This document shows positions 24,956-34,445 of a stretch of DNA of 56,405 bases, piece after piece (the first letter of the stretch is position 1; each line of letters opens with the position of its first letter). The DNA lies in assembly GCA_902792985.1 (NCBI GenBank), contig CADBBT010000011.1:1-56405 (forward strand), in the 5' to 3' direction. Origin of the DNA: Oscillospiraceae bacterium (GTDB lineage: Bacteria > Bacillota > Clostridia > Oscillospirales > Acutalibacteraceae). The position numbers and the translations under genes are program-made. Under the pieces are notes generated by a model. The model was not told the DNA's origin and made no database searches. It worked only from the letters and a program-made list of their open reading frames with translations.

Positions 24956-25903
24956 TCACTTTGTTTTCAGCAGCCCGATCACGGTCTCAAGCTCGGCCGG
25001 TTTGACCTTGTCGGGCGTTCTGTGCGCTTTCACACAGTCGGTAAAATAGCGGATCTCGTTCGCATAGGCGTCGCTTTGCGGCAAACCGATGCTGCCCGTG
25101 TCGTTTTGTGCGTCTGCGCCAATCGGGTTCCATATTTTGCCGTTTTGCTCATAGATCGTCATTTCGCCGTTTTCCCACGCGACAACGGCGTGCGCAAACT
25201 GAAAGCGGAACTGCGCCCGGAACGGATAGGGCGAGGCATACCATGACGCTTCGCTCGTGATGAAAAAGCCGTCATATTCATAAACAGCGTTCAAATAATC
25301 CTGTTCCGGCCGACGGGCACGGCGGCAATCGACGCGGTTCGGTTTGCCGAAGGCATAGACCATGAAATCGAGATCGTGGATGTGCAGATCAAACGGCACA
25401 AGACCGCTGCGCGCTTCGTCCATCATCCAGCCGTCCCAGCTCCATTTCGGATAGCAGCCAAGGCGCGTCATGGAGCCGGAAAGCAAATCGCCGTAGGTCT
25501 TTTTGTCAAAAATCTCTTTCACGATCTCATATTCCGGCCAAAAGCGCAAAACCTGTGCGACCATGAAACTTACGCCGTTTTCTTCTGCCGTGCGGTATAC
25601 ACGCTGCACGTCCGCCTGCTTGAGTGAGATCGGCTTTTCACAAAGAACGTGGATGCCCTTTTGCAGCGCTTTGATCGCGCAGTCCGCATGCAGATAGGTC
25701 GGCAGGCAGATGTCGAGAATGTCGATCTGCTCGTTTGCAAGCATCGCGTCAAGATCCGTATAGTGCCGCTGCGCCGGATAGCGCTCCATCTGTGCTTCGC
25801 GGATGTCACACAGTGCGACAAGCTCGGCGTCTTCCATATTGTTCCATGCCGGAATGTGGGCGCCGCTGATGCCGCCGACGCCGACCAATGCAACTTTCAA
25901 CAT
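24956..25903 (-). CDS. Gfo/Idh/MocA family NAD(P)-dependent sugar oxidoreductase
   Basis: ATG 25903 has GGAGGAG 7 nt upstream and gives 315 residues. The N-terminal Rossmann fold opens with KVALVGVGGISGAHIPAW (residues 3-20). The signature CEKPISLKQADVQRVY lies near residue 90 and its Lys is the expected catalytic residue. The C-terminal alpha/beta domain has DLHIHDLDFMVYAFG. Family members oxidise or reduce sugars, inositols or amino sugars. It is translationally coupled to the TIM-barrel isomerase just upstream (start and stop nearly touch), a pairing typical of inositol or rare-sugar routes. Substrate is unknown. Confidence 0.92.
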   Translation of the reverse strand: MLKVALVGVGGISGAHIPAWNNMEDAELVALCDIREAQMERYPAQRHYTDLDAMLANEQIDILDICLPTYLHADCAIKALQKGIHVLCEKPISLKQADVQRVYRTAEENGVSFMVAQVLRFWPEYEIVKEIFDKKTYGDLLSGSMTRLGCYPKWSWDGWMMDEARSGLVPFDLHIHDLDFMVYAFGKPNRVDCRRARRPEQDYLNAVYEYDGFFITSEASWYASPYPFRAQFRFQFAHAVVAWENGEMTIYEQNGKIWNPIGADAQNDTGSIGLPQSDAYANEIRYFTDCVKAHRTPDKVKPAELETVIGLLKTK

Positions 25904-25904
25904 C

Positions 25905-26744
25905 TTATGCTCCTCCATAAACGCGATCAATGATCGCTTGCAGATATGCCTTTGATTCAAGAATGTCTTTGACCTGCTGTTCACCGCTGATCTCACGCTC
26001 GATCGTCACAAAACCGTTATAGCCGAGATCGTGCAGCTTTTGAAACAGCGCCGGGAAATCGACCTTTCCCCGGCCGATCGGCGTTTCCGCGCCGAGGTCG
26101 TGTCCGTTCGTCGGGTAGCAGCCGTCCTTTGCGTGCAGATTCATCACATAGGTTCCGAACACGTCCAGCGCGTCGACCGGGTTGGCTTTGCCGTAAAGGA
26201 TCAGGTTCGCCGTGTCGAGGTTGACGCCAAGATTGTCCGTGCCGACCTGCTCAAAGCAGCGCAGCATCGTCACCGGCGTTTCCTGCCCGGTTTCAAAGAG
26301 CAGGCACTGCCCGTTTTGTTTGCAGTGCTCCGCCACCGTGCGTACCGCGTCGCAAAACGGCAAAAACTGCGGATCGTTCGGGTTTTCCGGGATGAACCCC
26401 ATGTGCGTGACAACGTTTTTCACGCCGAGCTTCTTTGCAAAATCCGCGCCGTCACAAAGGTTCTTGATGCGCATTTCGCGAAATTGCGGCGGCACAAGGC
26501 CGAGTGTCTGCTGGCCTTCATAAAAGTTCCATACACACGGTCCCTCCCAGCCGCACCAGAACGCGGAAATTTCAACGCCGAACCGGGCGGTCAGTTCGTT
26601 CAGCGCTGCAGCGTTCTCCGTTGTCCACAGGGAGGGGTCCCATGAGATCAGTTGGCAGTTATCGAAGCCCTGCGCAAGCAGGTCCTCAAATTTTTTTGAC
26701 ATTTCTTCCATGGCGTTCAGATAAACGCATACACCGATTTTCAA
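25905..26744 (-). CDS. Sugar phosphate isomerase/epimerase (TIM barrel)
   Basis: The best start is TTG 26744 with GGTGG 7 nt upstream. It gives 279 residues beginning LKIGVCVYLNAMEEM. The xylose isomerase-like (AP endonuclease 2) fold is shown by FDNCQLISWD, NVVTHMGFIPENP, LLFETGQETPVTML, GVNLDTANLILYGK, MNLHAKDGCYP and FVTIEREISGEQQ, which supply the usual Glu/Asp/His metal ligands. It is the first gene of a two-gene operon with a Gfo/Idh/MocA dehydrogenase. Together they probably convert an unusual sugar or polyol; the substrate cannot be read. Confidence 0.9.
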   Translation of the reverse strand: MKIGVCVYLNAMEEMSKKFEDLLAQGFDNCQLISWDPSLWTTENAAALNELTARFGVEISAFWCGWEGPCVWNFYEGQQTLGLVPPQFREMRIKNLCDGADFAKKLGVKNVVTHMGFIPENPNDPQFLPFCDAVRTVAEHCKQNGQCLLFETGQETPVTMLRCFEQVGTDNLGVNLDTANLILYGKANPVDALDVFGTYVMNLHAKDGCYPTNGHDLGAETPIGRGKVDFPALFQKLHDLGYNGFVTIEREISGEQQVKDILESKAYLQAIIDRVYGGA

Positions 26745-26831
26745 AGCGATCACCACCGTTTTTGATTTCCTGTTTATCGTATCACAAATGAGGGCAAATA
26801 ACAAGCCCTGTGGAGCGAAAAAAAGAAAAAA

Positions 26832-26852
26832 CAGCGCCCAAAGCGGACGCTG
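26832..26852 (-). terminator. Terminator of the aor operon
   Basis: On the minus strand, CAGCGTCC, a 5-nt loop and GGGCGCTG are followed by TTTTTTCTTTTTTT. It lies 33 nt past the ferredoxin stop. Confidence 0.85.
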
Positions 26853-26884
26853 GCATATAAATGAAATGTTTTTGGCTTGTGGTG

Positions 26885-27265
26885 TCAAACATACTCCACT
26901 TCGATTGCGCCGAAGCGGCATTTTTTTGCGCAGGCGCCGCACTGGAAGCACTTGCTCTGATCGATCTCAAACGGCTGCTTCACTTCGCCGAACGGCGCAT
27001 CGGCAGCGCAGACCCGGCGGCACAAGGTGCAGCCCTTGCATTTTTCCGGGAGGATGGTCACTTTTTTGATCTTGCGCCAGCCCTCAGGCGCAGTGATGGC
27101 GCTGTTGGGACAGATGTGGCTGCACTGGCCGCATTCGACACACTTTTTCTCGTCGATCTCATAGATGCTGGCAATGTCGTCCGCCGCACCGGCGGCGTTG
27201 TATAAACAGATATAGGCGCAGGCGCCGCAGCCGACGCAGCGTTCTTTATCGATGGAATAAGCCAT
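26885..27265 (-). CDS. Polyferredoxin with four [4Fe-4S] motifs
   Basis: The 126-residue protein carries four Cys clusters: CVGCGACAYIC (about 10-20), CVECGQCSHICP (about 42-53), CKGCTLCRRVC (about 75-85) and CFQCGACAKKC (about 106-116). Each motif is CxxCxxC plus a fourth Cys. It is the last gene of the aor operon, 12 nt after the MoaD-like gene, with AAGGAGG before the ATG. The obvious role is electron acceptor or donor for the aldehyde:ferredoxin oxidoreductase, as in other bacterial AOR loci with dedicated polyferredoxins. It is cytoplasmic, with no signal peptide. Confidence 0.92.
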   Translation of the reverse strand: MAYSIDKERCVGCGACAYICLYNAAGAADDIASIYEIDEKKCVECGQCSHICPNSAITAPEGWRKIKKVTILPEKCKGCTLCRRVCAADAPFGEVKQPFEIDQSKCFQCGACAKKCRFGAIEVEYV

Positions 27266-27277
27266 AGCGTTTCCTCC

Positions 27278-27565
27278 TTAGCCGCCGGAAGCGGGGGACA
27301 GCACCCAGATTTCGTCGCCGTCCGCGAGCTTGCGGCTTTTTCTGGTGCAGCGTTCGCCGTTGACGAACAGCACCACATGTTTGAACGCGAGTTTTTCCGG
27401 CTTTTCAAGCGCCGGGTTTTCCGCGTGGTTTTTTGCATATCGTTCGTCGATCGTCCGGTTGATGGAATCAAACAGATCGCCGACTTTTTCAATGTTCAGC
27501 GTCTCGCTTGCAAGATGGGTGTCCATGCGCAGCACGCCGAACAGTTTGACTGTGACGTTTGCCAT
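27278..27565 (-). CDS. moaD: MoaD/ThiS-family sulfur carrier-like protein
   Basis: ATG 27565 with GAGGAGGG gives 95 residues. The protein begins MANVTVKLFGVLRMDTH, has FKHVVLFVNGERCTRKSRKL and ends in a ubiquitin-like SPASGG. The C-terminal Gly-Gly is what an E1-type enzyme adenylates and converts to thiocarboxylate for sulfur transfer to the pterin dithiolene. It lies 13 nt after aor and shares the operon with a HesA/MoeB-like E1. An internal insert (about residues 35-60) makes it slightly longer than the usual 80-residue MoaD, as seen in AOR-linked versions. The large MPT synthase subunit MoaE is not present in the window. Confidence 0.85.
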   Translation of the reverse strand: MANVTVKLFGVLRMDTHLASETLNIEKVGDLFDSINRTIDERYAKNHAENPALEKPEKLAFKHVVLFVNGERCTRKSRKLADGDEIWVLSPASGG

Positions 27566-27578
27566 CCTTGAACCCTCC

Positions 27579-29516
27579 TCAGTCTTTGCGCATGGCGCGT
27601 GCCACGGCTTCGTCATAATACTTTTTGTCGAGCACGATGCCCAGCGTTTTCAGCCGGTGATAGGTCGGAATACCGTGTTTCCAGCCGCGGCCGCGGTAAT
27701 AGACCTTGCGCATCTTGTCCAGCGGCACCTTTGTGCGCGGATTGTTTGGGTCCTGCAGCTCGTCGGTCAGCCGTTTGGGCAGCGTGTCGGCGTCGGCCTT
27801 CTGTCCGAGAATGACGTTGGAAATGCGCTCGGCGTTGTAGCCGTAGGCGCCCCAGGTCAGCATGGATGCGACCGTGGTGCGCATACCGGTGGCAAGGTGC
27901 ACCGCCTTGATGTGCGGCAGCAGCGGCAGCGGAATTTGCGCGACTTTTGTGAAATGCGAAAGCAGATTGACGATCGGGCCGACATAGGGGAACACGGCGA
28001 GGATGGCCTTTGTCACAAACCAGTTCGGTTTGTCGACCAAAAAGCCGGGGAAGACCGCGTAGCTTGTGAACAGGCAGCTTCCGCAGCCGGAGACGGCCTC
28101 CATCAGATTTTGCAGCATAATGGCGAGGGCGGCCTTGCCGTGATGGGTCAGGGAATCCACGTCCAGACCCAGACCCTCAAGCACAACGAGATAGCCCGCG
28201 TTCAAATGGCAGCCGCCGCGGTTGGCTGTGGCGTAGCCGAGACCGTGGCCGACGGCGTGACGCGGCTCATACGCCGCAAGCTCCATGCCTTTTGCGTGAA
28301 TGGCGTATTCCTTGCCGCCGAACTGCTGCGACATCCGACGGCTGCCGTCGGCAAGAATGTTTCCTTCGCCGCGGCGGTAGGCGATGTCTTCAAACATCTG
28401 CGACAGGTTGTCGATCTCGCCGAAATGCACGCCGAAGTCGTGCACGCCCTTTTCCGCAAGTTCCATGGCGAACGCGACGGAGCCGGCGCAGGAGATCGTG
28501 TCCATGCCGAGTTCGTCCAGTTCATAGTTCCAGCGCAGGATCGCCTCGATGTTGTCATTGAGAATGTTCGGACCGAGCAGACCGAGCGTTTCCAGCTCCG
28601 GCCCTTTGACGATCTTTTCGCCCACCTTGCACATGCGCGCGCAGCGAATGACACAGGTGGTACAGGCAGCGTTGGAAACGAGGTGATTTTCTGCAAGTTC
28701 TTCGCCCGACACCTTTTCAAAGCCTTCATAGCGCCCGGCGGAGAAGTTTTTCGTTGCAAGAATGGAGTGCGCCTGCATCTGCGAAACAAGGCCCGCCGTG
28801 CCGAGCTTTGGAAGCTGCCGTCCGGTCAGCGGATGGTTGCGCAGCGTTTTGATCCATTTGACGTTCAGCTCGCGCAGCGCCTGCTCGTCAAAGATCTCCG
28901 GCAGCTTTGTGCCGAAGGCGGTGACGGCTTTCAGGTTTTTGCTGCCGAAGACCGCGCCGACGCCGCCGCGCCCTGCGGTGCGGTCGTTGCTGAATACACA
29001 GGCATACAGCACTTTGTTTTCGCCGGCGGGACCGATCACCAGCCGGCCGGGGTAGTGATTGAGCTTTTCCTGCGCTTCGCCGGTTTTGGTGCCCCACAGC
29101 TCGCTCGCATCCAGAAACTCCACGTTGTCCGCCGTGATATGGACATGTACGGGCGTTTCGCTTTTGCCTGTGATGATAGCGGCGTCATAGCCGGCGCGCT
29201 TGAGCGTCAAGCCGAAATCGCCGCCGCAGTTGGACGATGTGAGGATGTTCGTCAGGGGCGAGATTGTTGAAATGTTGAACCGCGAGGTGTTCGGGCAGCC
29301 GGTGCCGGTCAACGGACCGGTCGTGATGACGAGCCAGTTGTCCTCATCGAACGCTTTCATCTCGGGTGTGATGTGATGCAGCAGAATGTCCGCCGCCATG
29401 ATCTTTCCGCCGAGCGTGCGCTTGCGGTCCTTGTCGGTCCAGGGAAATTCGCTGAATTCCCGTTTCGTCAGATCGACAAACAAAACCCTTCCCATATAGC
29501 CTTTGAAATTGGTCAA
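27579..29516 (-). CDS. aor: Aldehyde:ferredoxin oxidoreductase (tungsten/molybdenum pterin enzyme)
   Basis: The 645-residue protein starts at TTG 29516, overlapping the stop of the E1-like gene (TTGA). The N-terminal AFOR domain has GYMGRVLFVDLT, GPLTGTGCPNTSRF and GRGGVGAVFGSKNLKAV. The [4Fe-4S] ligands are C285, C288 and C292 (CTTCVIRC) plus a later Cys, C478 or C481, in SGCGSC. It would bind a bis-pterin tungsten (or molybdenum) cofactor and oxidise aldehydes to acids, passing electrons to ferredoxin, or the reverse. Its operon also encodes cofactor assembly proteins and a polyferredoxin. Substrate range is unknown. Confidence 0.95.
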   Translation of the reverse strand: MTNFKGYMGRVLFVDLTKREFSEFPWTDKDRKRTLGGKIMAADILLHHITPEMKAFDEDNWLVITTGPLTGTGCPNTSRFNISTISPLTNILTSSNCGGDFGLTLKRAGYDAAIITGKSETPVHVHITADNVEFLDASELWGTKTGEAQEKLNHYPGRLVIGPAGENKVLYACVFSNDRTAGRGGVGAVFGSKNLKAVTAFGTKLPEIFDEQALRELNVKWIKTLRNHPLTGRQLPKLGTAGLVSQMQAHSILATKNFSAGRYEGFEKVSGEELAENHLVSNAACTTCVIRCARMCKVGEKIVKGPELETLGLLGPNILNDNIEAILRWNYELDELGMDTISCAGSVAFAMELAEKGVHDFGVHFGEIDNLSQMFEDIAYRRGEGNILADGSRRMSQQFGGKEYAIHAKGMELAAYEPRHAVGHGLGYATANRGGCHLNAGYLVVLEGLGLDVDSLTHHGKAALAIMLQNLMEAVSGCGSCLFTSYAVFPGFLVDKPNWFVTKAILAVFPYVGPIVNLLSHFTKVAQIPLPLLPHIKAVHLATGMRTTVASMLTWGAYGYNAERISNVILGQKADADTLPKRLTDELQDPNNPRTKVPLDKMRKVYYRGRGWKHGIPTYHRLKTLGIVLDKKYYDEAVARAMRKD

Positions 29517-30181
29517 GTTGCCTCATCTCCTCTTCTGGGTTGAATCTGTAATGCCCGGGTTTCTATCCCGTCAAAGCAGAGCAATCTGCCCTGCGCATCG
29601 GTGTTTTTCAAAAAGTGATCGACCGCGAGCTTTGCTTCCAGTGCGCCGATGACACCGACGACCGGACTTTGCGACTGCGGCCTGCGGTTCGTCTTCAGCA
29701 GCAGCCCCGCTTCCTCCAGATCGGCGCACATGCCGGGCACATAGAGATACGCCGTGCCGAACGTGCCGTCCACACCGCCGTTTATCAGCGGCTTGTTTTG
29801 CTGTTTGCAGTAATCATTGACGATCCTGCGCGCTTCGATATTGTCCACGGCCAGGATCACAAGCTCTGCTTCGTCCGCAAAGGAAAGGTCGCTGACGCAC
29901 ATGATTTGCCGGGACACGGACGAGATCGCAACGTCCGGCGCATAAAGGCGCAGACGGCTTGCGAGCAGTTCGCATTTTTGCTTTCCGACGTCTGCCGGTG
30001 TATAAAAGAACTGGCGATTGAGGTTGCGCATCTGCACGGTGTCAAAATCGCACAGGCAGAGCTTGCCGATCCCGGCGCCCGCCAGATGCACCGCCACATT
30101 CGTGCCGAGACCGCCGCAGCCGATCACCACTGCGGAGTGATCGGAGATATCGTATCCCTGCACAAGGACTTTTTCGTTCAT
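29513..30181 (-). CDS. HesA/MoeB/ThiF-type E1 adenylyltransferase
   Basis: ATG 30181 overlaps the mogA stop (ATGA) and has GGAGG upstream. The 222 residues show the E1 nucleotide site (VVIGCGGLGTNVAVHLAGAG, about residues 18-37), an Asp in LCDFDTVQMRNLNRQF, and VDNIEARRIVNDYCK. A Cys in VPGMCADLEEA is a candidate catalytic residue. The CxxC zinc pairs of classical MoeB are not seen. It probably activates the C-terminal Gly-Gly of the MoaD-like protein two genes downstream. I cannot tell whether it is a true MoeB or an AOR-specific variant. Confidence 0.88.
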   Translation of the reverse strand: MNEKVLVQGYDISDHSAVVIGCGGLGTNVAVHLAGAGIGKLCLCDFDTVQMRNLNRQFFYTPADVGKQKCELLASRLRLYAPDVAISSVSRQIMCVSDLSFADEAELVILAVDNIEARRIVNDYCKQQNKPLINGGVDGTFGTAYLYVPGMCADLEEAGLLLKTNRRPQSQSPVVGVIGALEAKLAVDHFLKNTDAQGRLLCFDGIETRALQIQPRRGDEAT

Positions 30182-30672
30182 TTTCCGTAGTTTCCTCCGC
30201 ACGACTGGGTGTTTCCCGACAGCGTTTCGACTGCATGGCGGAAGATCGGCGCAATCACTTCAAACGATTCCTGCACCGCCTTCGGGCTGCCGGGCAGGTT
30301 GATGATGAGCGTCTTGCCGCGAATGCCGGACACGGCGCGCGAAAGCATGGCGTGCGGTGTGATGGCAAGGCTTTTCATGCGGATCGCTTCGCTGATGCCG
30401 GGCGAAAGCCGGTCGATCACCGCCAGTGTCGCTTCGGGCGTCACATCGCGCGGGGCAAAGCCTGTGCCGCCGGTGGTCAGAATGATGTCGGCGTGCGCGT
30501 CGTCCGAAAGCGAGATCAGCGCCTTTTCGATCTGTGCGCGATCATCCGGCACAAGACAATAGTCCGTCTGCGCAGAAAACGGCGCAACAAGCGATTGCAG
30601 CAACGCGCCGCTTTTGTCTTCGCAAACGCCGGCGCTGCAGCGGTCGCTGGCGCACAAAATACCGAATTTCAT
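30178..30672 (-). CDS. mogA: Molybdopterin adenylyltransferase (MogA/MoaB family)
   Basis: The ATG at 30672 has AGGTGG 6 nt upstream; a GTG at 30678 is possible. The 164 residues carry the MoCF domain: KFGILCASDRCSAGVCEDKSG, DIILTTGGTGFAPRDVTPEA (about 83-102) with the TGGTG loop that binds the pterin, and IINLPGSPKAVQESF. It adenylates molybdopterin ahead of metal insertion by MoeA. It is the first gene of the minus-strand aor operon and has a promoter at 30699-30727, with the moeA operon diverging on the other side. Confidence 0.92.
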   Translation of the reverse strand: MKFGILCASDRCSAGVCEDKSGALLQSLVAPFSAQTDYCLVPDDRAQIEKALISLSDDAHADIILTTGGTGFAPRDVTPEATLAVIDRLSPGISEAIRMKSLAITPHAMLSRAVSGIRGKTLIINLPGSPKAVQESFEVIAPIFRHAVETLSGNTQSCGGNYGK

Positions 30673-30698
30673 TTTCACCCACCTCTTTTTCTAAAAAT

Positions 30699-30727
30699 AT
30701 CTTACATGATTTTGCGCCGATTTGCAA
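30699..30727 (-). promoter_or_regulatory. Promoter of the mogA-E1-aor-moaD-fdx operon
   Basis: On the minus strand, TTGCAA (30727-30722), 17 nt and TAAGAT (30704-30699). Confidence 0.65.
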
Positions 30728-30761
30728 GGTGTTTGTGCAAAATAATGGGTGATCCCGGACT

Positions 30762-30816
30762 GTTAGAAGAAACTAACCGAAAAAATGGGGGAAAACACTT
30801 TTCAATTATTTGAAAA
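30762..30816. promoter_or_regulatory. Inverted repeats in the divergent moeA/mogA intergenic region (possible operators)
   Basis: Two perfect inverted repeats lie between the divergent operons: GTTAG-6-CTAAC (30762-30777) and TTTTCAA-4-TTGAAAA (30799-30816). The second sits just upstream of ATGATAAACT, a possible -10 region for moeA. They could bind a shared regulator of both operons; no regulator gene is seen nearby. Confidence 0.4.
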
Positions 30817-30893
30817 TATGATAAACTGAATGCATTGAATGTATGCAAGAGGAAATCTTTTGTATCTTGCTGTTTTGAAACGGAGAATGAATC

Positions 30894-32090
30894 ATGCTCA
30901 ATGTCATTGCGAGAGAAGACGCCGTGCAAATCGTCCGGCAATTTGCCGCGCTGCAGGTGCCGGAGGTGCAGTGTTTGCCGCTGCGTAAGGCTGTCGGCCG
31001 CGTTTTGGCGCAGGACATTGTCAGCGAAAGCGATGTGCCGCCGTTTGACCGCTCCACGATGGACGGTTTTGCCGTGCGCGCGGCGGACACCTTCGGCGCA
31101 GGGGCGTCCATCCCGGCGGAGCTGACCGTTGCGGGCGAGATCAAAATGGGCGAAGCGGCAGCGGTTTCACTTTTGGGCGGACAGTGTGCGCGCATTTCCA
31201 CCGGCGGGATGCTGCCAACGGGCGCAGACGCGGTGGTCATGGTTGAACAAACAGAAGACCTCGGCGACCTCTGCCTTTGCTACGGTGCGGTCGCACCCGG
31301 CCAAAATGTGACAAAAAAGGGCGACGATATCGCCGCGGGCAGCGTGGTGCTGCAGCGCGGCTGTGTGCTCTGCGCAGGGCAGATCGGCGCGCTGGCCTCG
31401 CTTGGCATCCGCAGCGTTCCTGTGTTTCAAAAGCCGCGCGTGGCGGTGATCTCCACCGGCGACGAGCTGGTGCAAAGCGGCCCGACGGGCGGACAGATCT
31501 GCGATTGCAACAGCGATCTGCTGTTTGCTGCGGCAACAAACGATGGCTGCGATGTGTTTTGCTTCGGCGCTGTAAAGGATGACCGCGCCGCCATTCAGGC
31601 GGCTGTGGAGGCGTGTCTTGCGCGCGCGGATCTCGTGCTCATTTCCGGCGGCTCCTCTGCCGGGGCAAAGGACATGACCGTCGGCATCCTGCGTGCACTC
31701 GGCGAAGTGCATTTTCACGGCATTGCCATGAAGCCGGGCAAACCGACCATCTTCGGCACTGTGGGCGAAAAACTCGTCTTTGGGCTGCCCGGGCATCCGC
31801 TGGCTGCGTATTTCGTTTATCGCACCGTTGTGTATGAAGCGCTGCGAACAATGCTGTGTCTGCCAAAAGAAACGCCGCTTTTGCGCGGAAAACTGCTTGA
31901 AAACATTCCGTCCAACCACGGCAGAGAGGAGCTGCTCTGCGTGCGGGTGGACGAAAACGGCGGCGTTACGCCGCTGCATACAAAGTCCGGCGTTCTTTCG
32001 GTGCTCACGCACGCGCAGGGATATCTGCGCATTGACCGCAACACCGAAGGGCTGCCAAAGGGCGCGGAAATTGATATTTACAGGTTGTGA
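30894..32090 (+). CDS. moeA: Molybdopterin molybdenumtransferase MoeA (first copy)
   Basis: The 398-residue protein has the full MoeA layout: domain I/II with VPPFDRSTMDGFAVRA (about 44-59) and GQCARISTGGMLPTGADAVVMVEQ, the MoCF domain III with VAVISTGDELV, LISGGSSAGAKDMT and KPGKPTIFG plus GLPGHP, and beta domain IV at the end (about 330-398). It inserts molybdate or tungstate into adenylylated pterin. It starts the plus-strand cofactor operon; the second MoeA begins 4 nt downstream. Confidence 0.95.
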   Translation: MLNVIAREDAVQIVRQFAALQVPEVQCLPLRKAVGRVLAQDIVSESDVPPFDRSTMDGFAVRAADTFGAGASIPAELTVAGEIKMGEAAAVSLLGGQCARISTGGMLPTGADAVVMVEQTEDLGDLCLCYGAVAPGQNVTKKGDDIAAGSVVLQRGCVLCAGQIGALASLGIRSVPVFQKPRVAVISTGDELVQSGPTGGQICDCNSDLLFAAATNDGCDVFCFGAVKDDRAAIQAAVEACLARADLVLISGGSSAGAKDMTVGILRALGEVHFHGIAMKPGKPTIFGTVGEKLVFGLPGHPLAAYFVYRTVVYEALRTMLCLPKETPLLRGKLLENIPSNHGREELLCVRVDENGGVTPLHTKSGVLSVLTHAQGYLRIDRNTEGLPKGAEIDIYRL

Positions 32091-32094
32091 GCTT

Positions 32095-33987
32095 ATGAAA
32101 CATCGCTATTTGGACAATCTCCCGCTGCCGCAGGCGAAGGAGCGCTTTTTTCAGCATCTGAAAAGCTGCGGCTTTGCATCAAAAACCGAAACCGTGAACA
32201 CTGTGCAGGCATGCGGACGCATCACCGCCGGTGCGGTCTATGCCGCCATCTGCGCGCCGCATTACAACGCGAGCGCAATGGACGGTGTGGCGGTGCGCGC
32301 TGCGGCCACGTTCGGCGCGAGCGAAAAAACACCCGTGACACTGACGCCGGCGGATTACACGGTGGTCGATACCGGCGATCCTTTGCCGGACGGCACAGAC
32401 GCCGTGATCATGGTTGAGGATCTGATCGACCTGCCGGACGGTTGCTGCCGCATCCTTTCCGCCGTACGCCCGTGGCAGAATGTGCGTCAGGTCGGCGAAG
32501 ACATCTGCATGGGCGACATGATCGCGCCGCGCGGAACGGTTTTGACGCCTGCGCTGTGCGGTGCGCTGCTTGCCGGCGGCGTCACAGAAATCGAGGTTCT
32601 GCGCCGTCCCGTGGTCGGCGTCATCCCGACCGGCGATGAGATCGTTGCACCGACCGCAGACCCCGCAAAGGGCGACATCATCGAATTCAACTCGACCGTT
32701 TTTCGCGGCATGCTGGAGCGCTGGGACGCAGACGTGCAGGTGTTCCCGATCACGAAAGACAATAAAACGCTGCTGCGTGCGGTGCTGGAGGATGCGCTGC
32801 GGCAGTGCGATATCGTTCTTGTATCCGCCGGATCCTCTGCCGGACGGGACGATTACACTTCTGAGATCATCCGCGCGCTCGGCACGGTGCTGGTCCACGG
32901 CATCGCCATCAAACCCGGCAAGCCCGCGGTACTCGGAGAAGCGCAGGGCAAGCCCGTGATCGGTCTGCCGGGCTATCCCGTGTCTGCGATCGTGGTCATG
33001 GACGAGATCGTGCGCGAGACGGTCGATCTTTATTTCGGCAGAGCGCCGAAAGCGCCGCAAACAGTGGAGGGTGTGCTGGCAAAGCAGATCGTTTCGTCAC
33101 TGAAATATACCGAATATGTGCGCGTGTCGGTCGGACAGATCGGCGGCAAAGTATCTGTGTCGCCGCTGCCGCGCGGCGCCGGGGTCATCAGCAGCTTTAC
33201 AAAGGCTGACGGGATGCTGGTCGTGGATCAGAACTGCGAGGGTATTGCGGCAGGGGAGCGCGTGAGCGTGCGATTGCTTTGCGCGCCGGAAATGATCGAC
33301 AAAACGCTCATCGTCACCGGCAGCCACGATCCGCTGATCGATGAGGTGCGCGATCTGCTGCAGCAAAACGGCGAACCCTTCCGCGTAAATTCGACCCACG
33401 TCGGCTCCATGGGCGCGATCTATGCGATCAAAAGCGGCCTTGCGCATCTCGGCGGCATCCATCTGCTCGATACCGAGAGCGGCGTGTATAACGAAAGCTA
33501 TGTCAAAAAGTATTTTCCCGACGGCGGTGCGGTGATCGTCAGGGGAATCGGCCGCGTGCAGGGGCTGATGGTCAAAAAAGGCAATCCCTGCGGCATTCAA
33601 TCGTTTGCCGATGTGGCGCGGGTGCGCTATGTCAACCGGCAGCGCGGTGCGGGCACACGGATCCTTTGCGATTATCTGCTCGAACAAAACGGCATTTTGC
33701 CGCAGGACGTGGACGGCTATGACAACGAGGAGTTCACCCATACCGGCGTGGCGGCGCTGATCGCCGCAGGCAACGCGGACACCGGACTCGGCATTCTTTC
33801 CGCCGCAAAGATCTATGACCTTGATTTTATTCCGGTCTGCACGGAGACATACGATTTTCTGGTGGACGCGCAATATCTTGACGATCCGATGGTGCGCGCG
33901 TTCTTTGCGGCGCTGCGCTCTGACGCGTGCCGCGCACGGCTGCAAAAGTTGGGCGGTTATCTGCCGGAGGAGGAAACGCCATGCTGA
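32095..33987 (+). CDS. moeA: MoeA fused to a PBP-like (LysR substrate-binding type) domain
   Basis: ATG 32095 gives 630 residues. Residues 1-400 are a second MoeA ([77 protein letters not shown]). Residues about 408-630 are a periplasmic-binding-protein-like domain without signal peptide ([55 protein letters not shown]). This fusion is known in clostridia and archaea and may sense or deliver oxyanion or a cofactor intermediate. With the separate MoeA just upstream, the pair may divide tungsten and molybdenum work; that is inference. It overlaps moaC by 7 nt. Confidence 0.93.
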   Translation: MKHRYLDNLPLPQAKERFFQHLKSCGFASKTETVNTVQACGRITAGAVYAAICAPHYNASAMDGVAVRAAATFGASEKTPVTLTPADYTVVDTGDPLPDGTDAVIMVEDLIDLPDGCCRILSAVRPWQNVRQVGEDICMGDMIAPRGTVLTPALCGALLAGGVTEIEVLRRPVVGVIPTGDEIVAPTADPAKGDIIEFNSTVFRGMLERWDADVQVFPITKDNKTLLRAVLEDALRQCDIVLVSAGSSAGRDDYTSEIIRALGTVLVHGIAIKPGKPAVLGEAQGKPVIGLPGYPVSAIVVMDEIVRETVDLYFGRAPKAPQTVEGVLAKQIVSSLKYTEYVRVSVGQIGGKVSVSPLPRGAGVISSFTKADGMLVVDQNCEGIAAGERVSVRLLCAPEMIDKTLIVTGSHDPLIDEVRDLLQQNGEPFRVNSTHVGSMGAIYAIKSGLAHLGGIHLLDTESGVYNESYVKKYFPDGGAVIVRGIGRVQGLMVKKGNPCGIQSFADVARVRYVNRQRGAGTRILCDYLLEQNGILPQDVDGYDNEEFTHTGVAALIAAGNADTGLGILSAAKIYDLDFIPVCTETYDFLVDAQYLDDPMVRAFFAALRSDACRARLQKLGGYLPEEETPC

Positions 33988-34445
33988 CACATCTCAACGA
34001 ACAGGGTGAAGCGAACATGGTCGATGTGGGCGCAAAAGACGTCACGGTCCGCACAGCAAAGGCCGCCGGACGCATTCGTATGCAAAAAGAAACGCTGCAG
34101 GCGCTTTTGAACGCTTCACTTAAAAAAGGAGACGGCCTTGCCGCGGCAAGGCTTGCCGGCATCATGGGCGCAAAGCGAACATGGGAGTTGATCCCGCTGT
34201 GTCACAACATCCCGATCGACAAGGTGGATGTGACGTTTGAAACGCTTGCGGATGATGTGCTTGAAATCATTGCAACGGCAAAATGCAGTTATAAAACAGG
34301 CATCGAAATGGAGGCGCTGACAGCGGTGAGCGTGGCGGCGCTGACGGTTTACGATATGTGCAAAGCCATGGACCGCAGCATGGTGATCGAAGAGATCAGG
34401 CTGTTAGAAAAAACGGGCGGAAAGAGCGATTATCATGCTGACTGA
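33981..34445 (+). CDS. moaC: Cyclic pyranopterin monophosphate synthase MoaC
   Basis: ATG 33981 (GGAGGAGG 7 nt upstream) lies inside the end of the MoeA-PBP gene. The 154 residues contain the MoaC landmarks: [40 protein letters not shown] (about 53-76), [26 protein letters not shown] (about 102-127) and the C-terminal [12 protein letters not shown]. The enzyme converts the MoaA product to cyclic pyranopterin monophosphate. Length is normal. It overlaps moaA by 11 nt, so the order moaC-moaA matches the order of a coupled two-step reaction. Confidence 0.96.
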   Translation: MLTHLNEQGEANMVDVGAKDVTVRTAKAAGRIRMQKETLQALLNASLKKGDGLAAARLAGIMGAKRTWELIPLCHNIPIDKVDVTFETLADDVLEIIATAKCSYKTGIEMEALTAVSVAALTVYDMCKAMDRSMVIEEIRLLEKTGGKSDYHAD

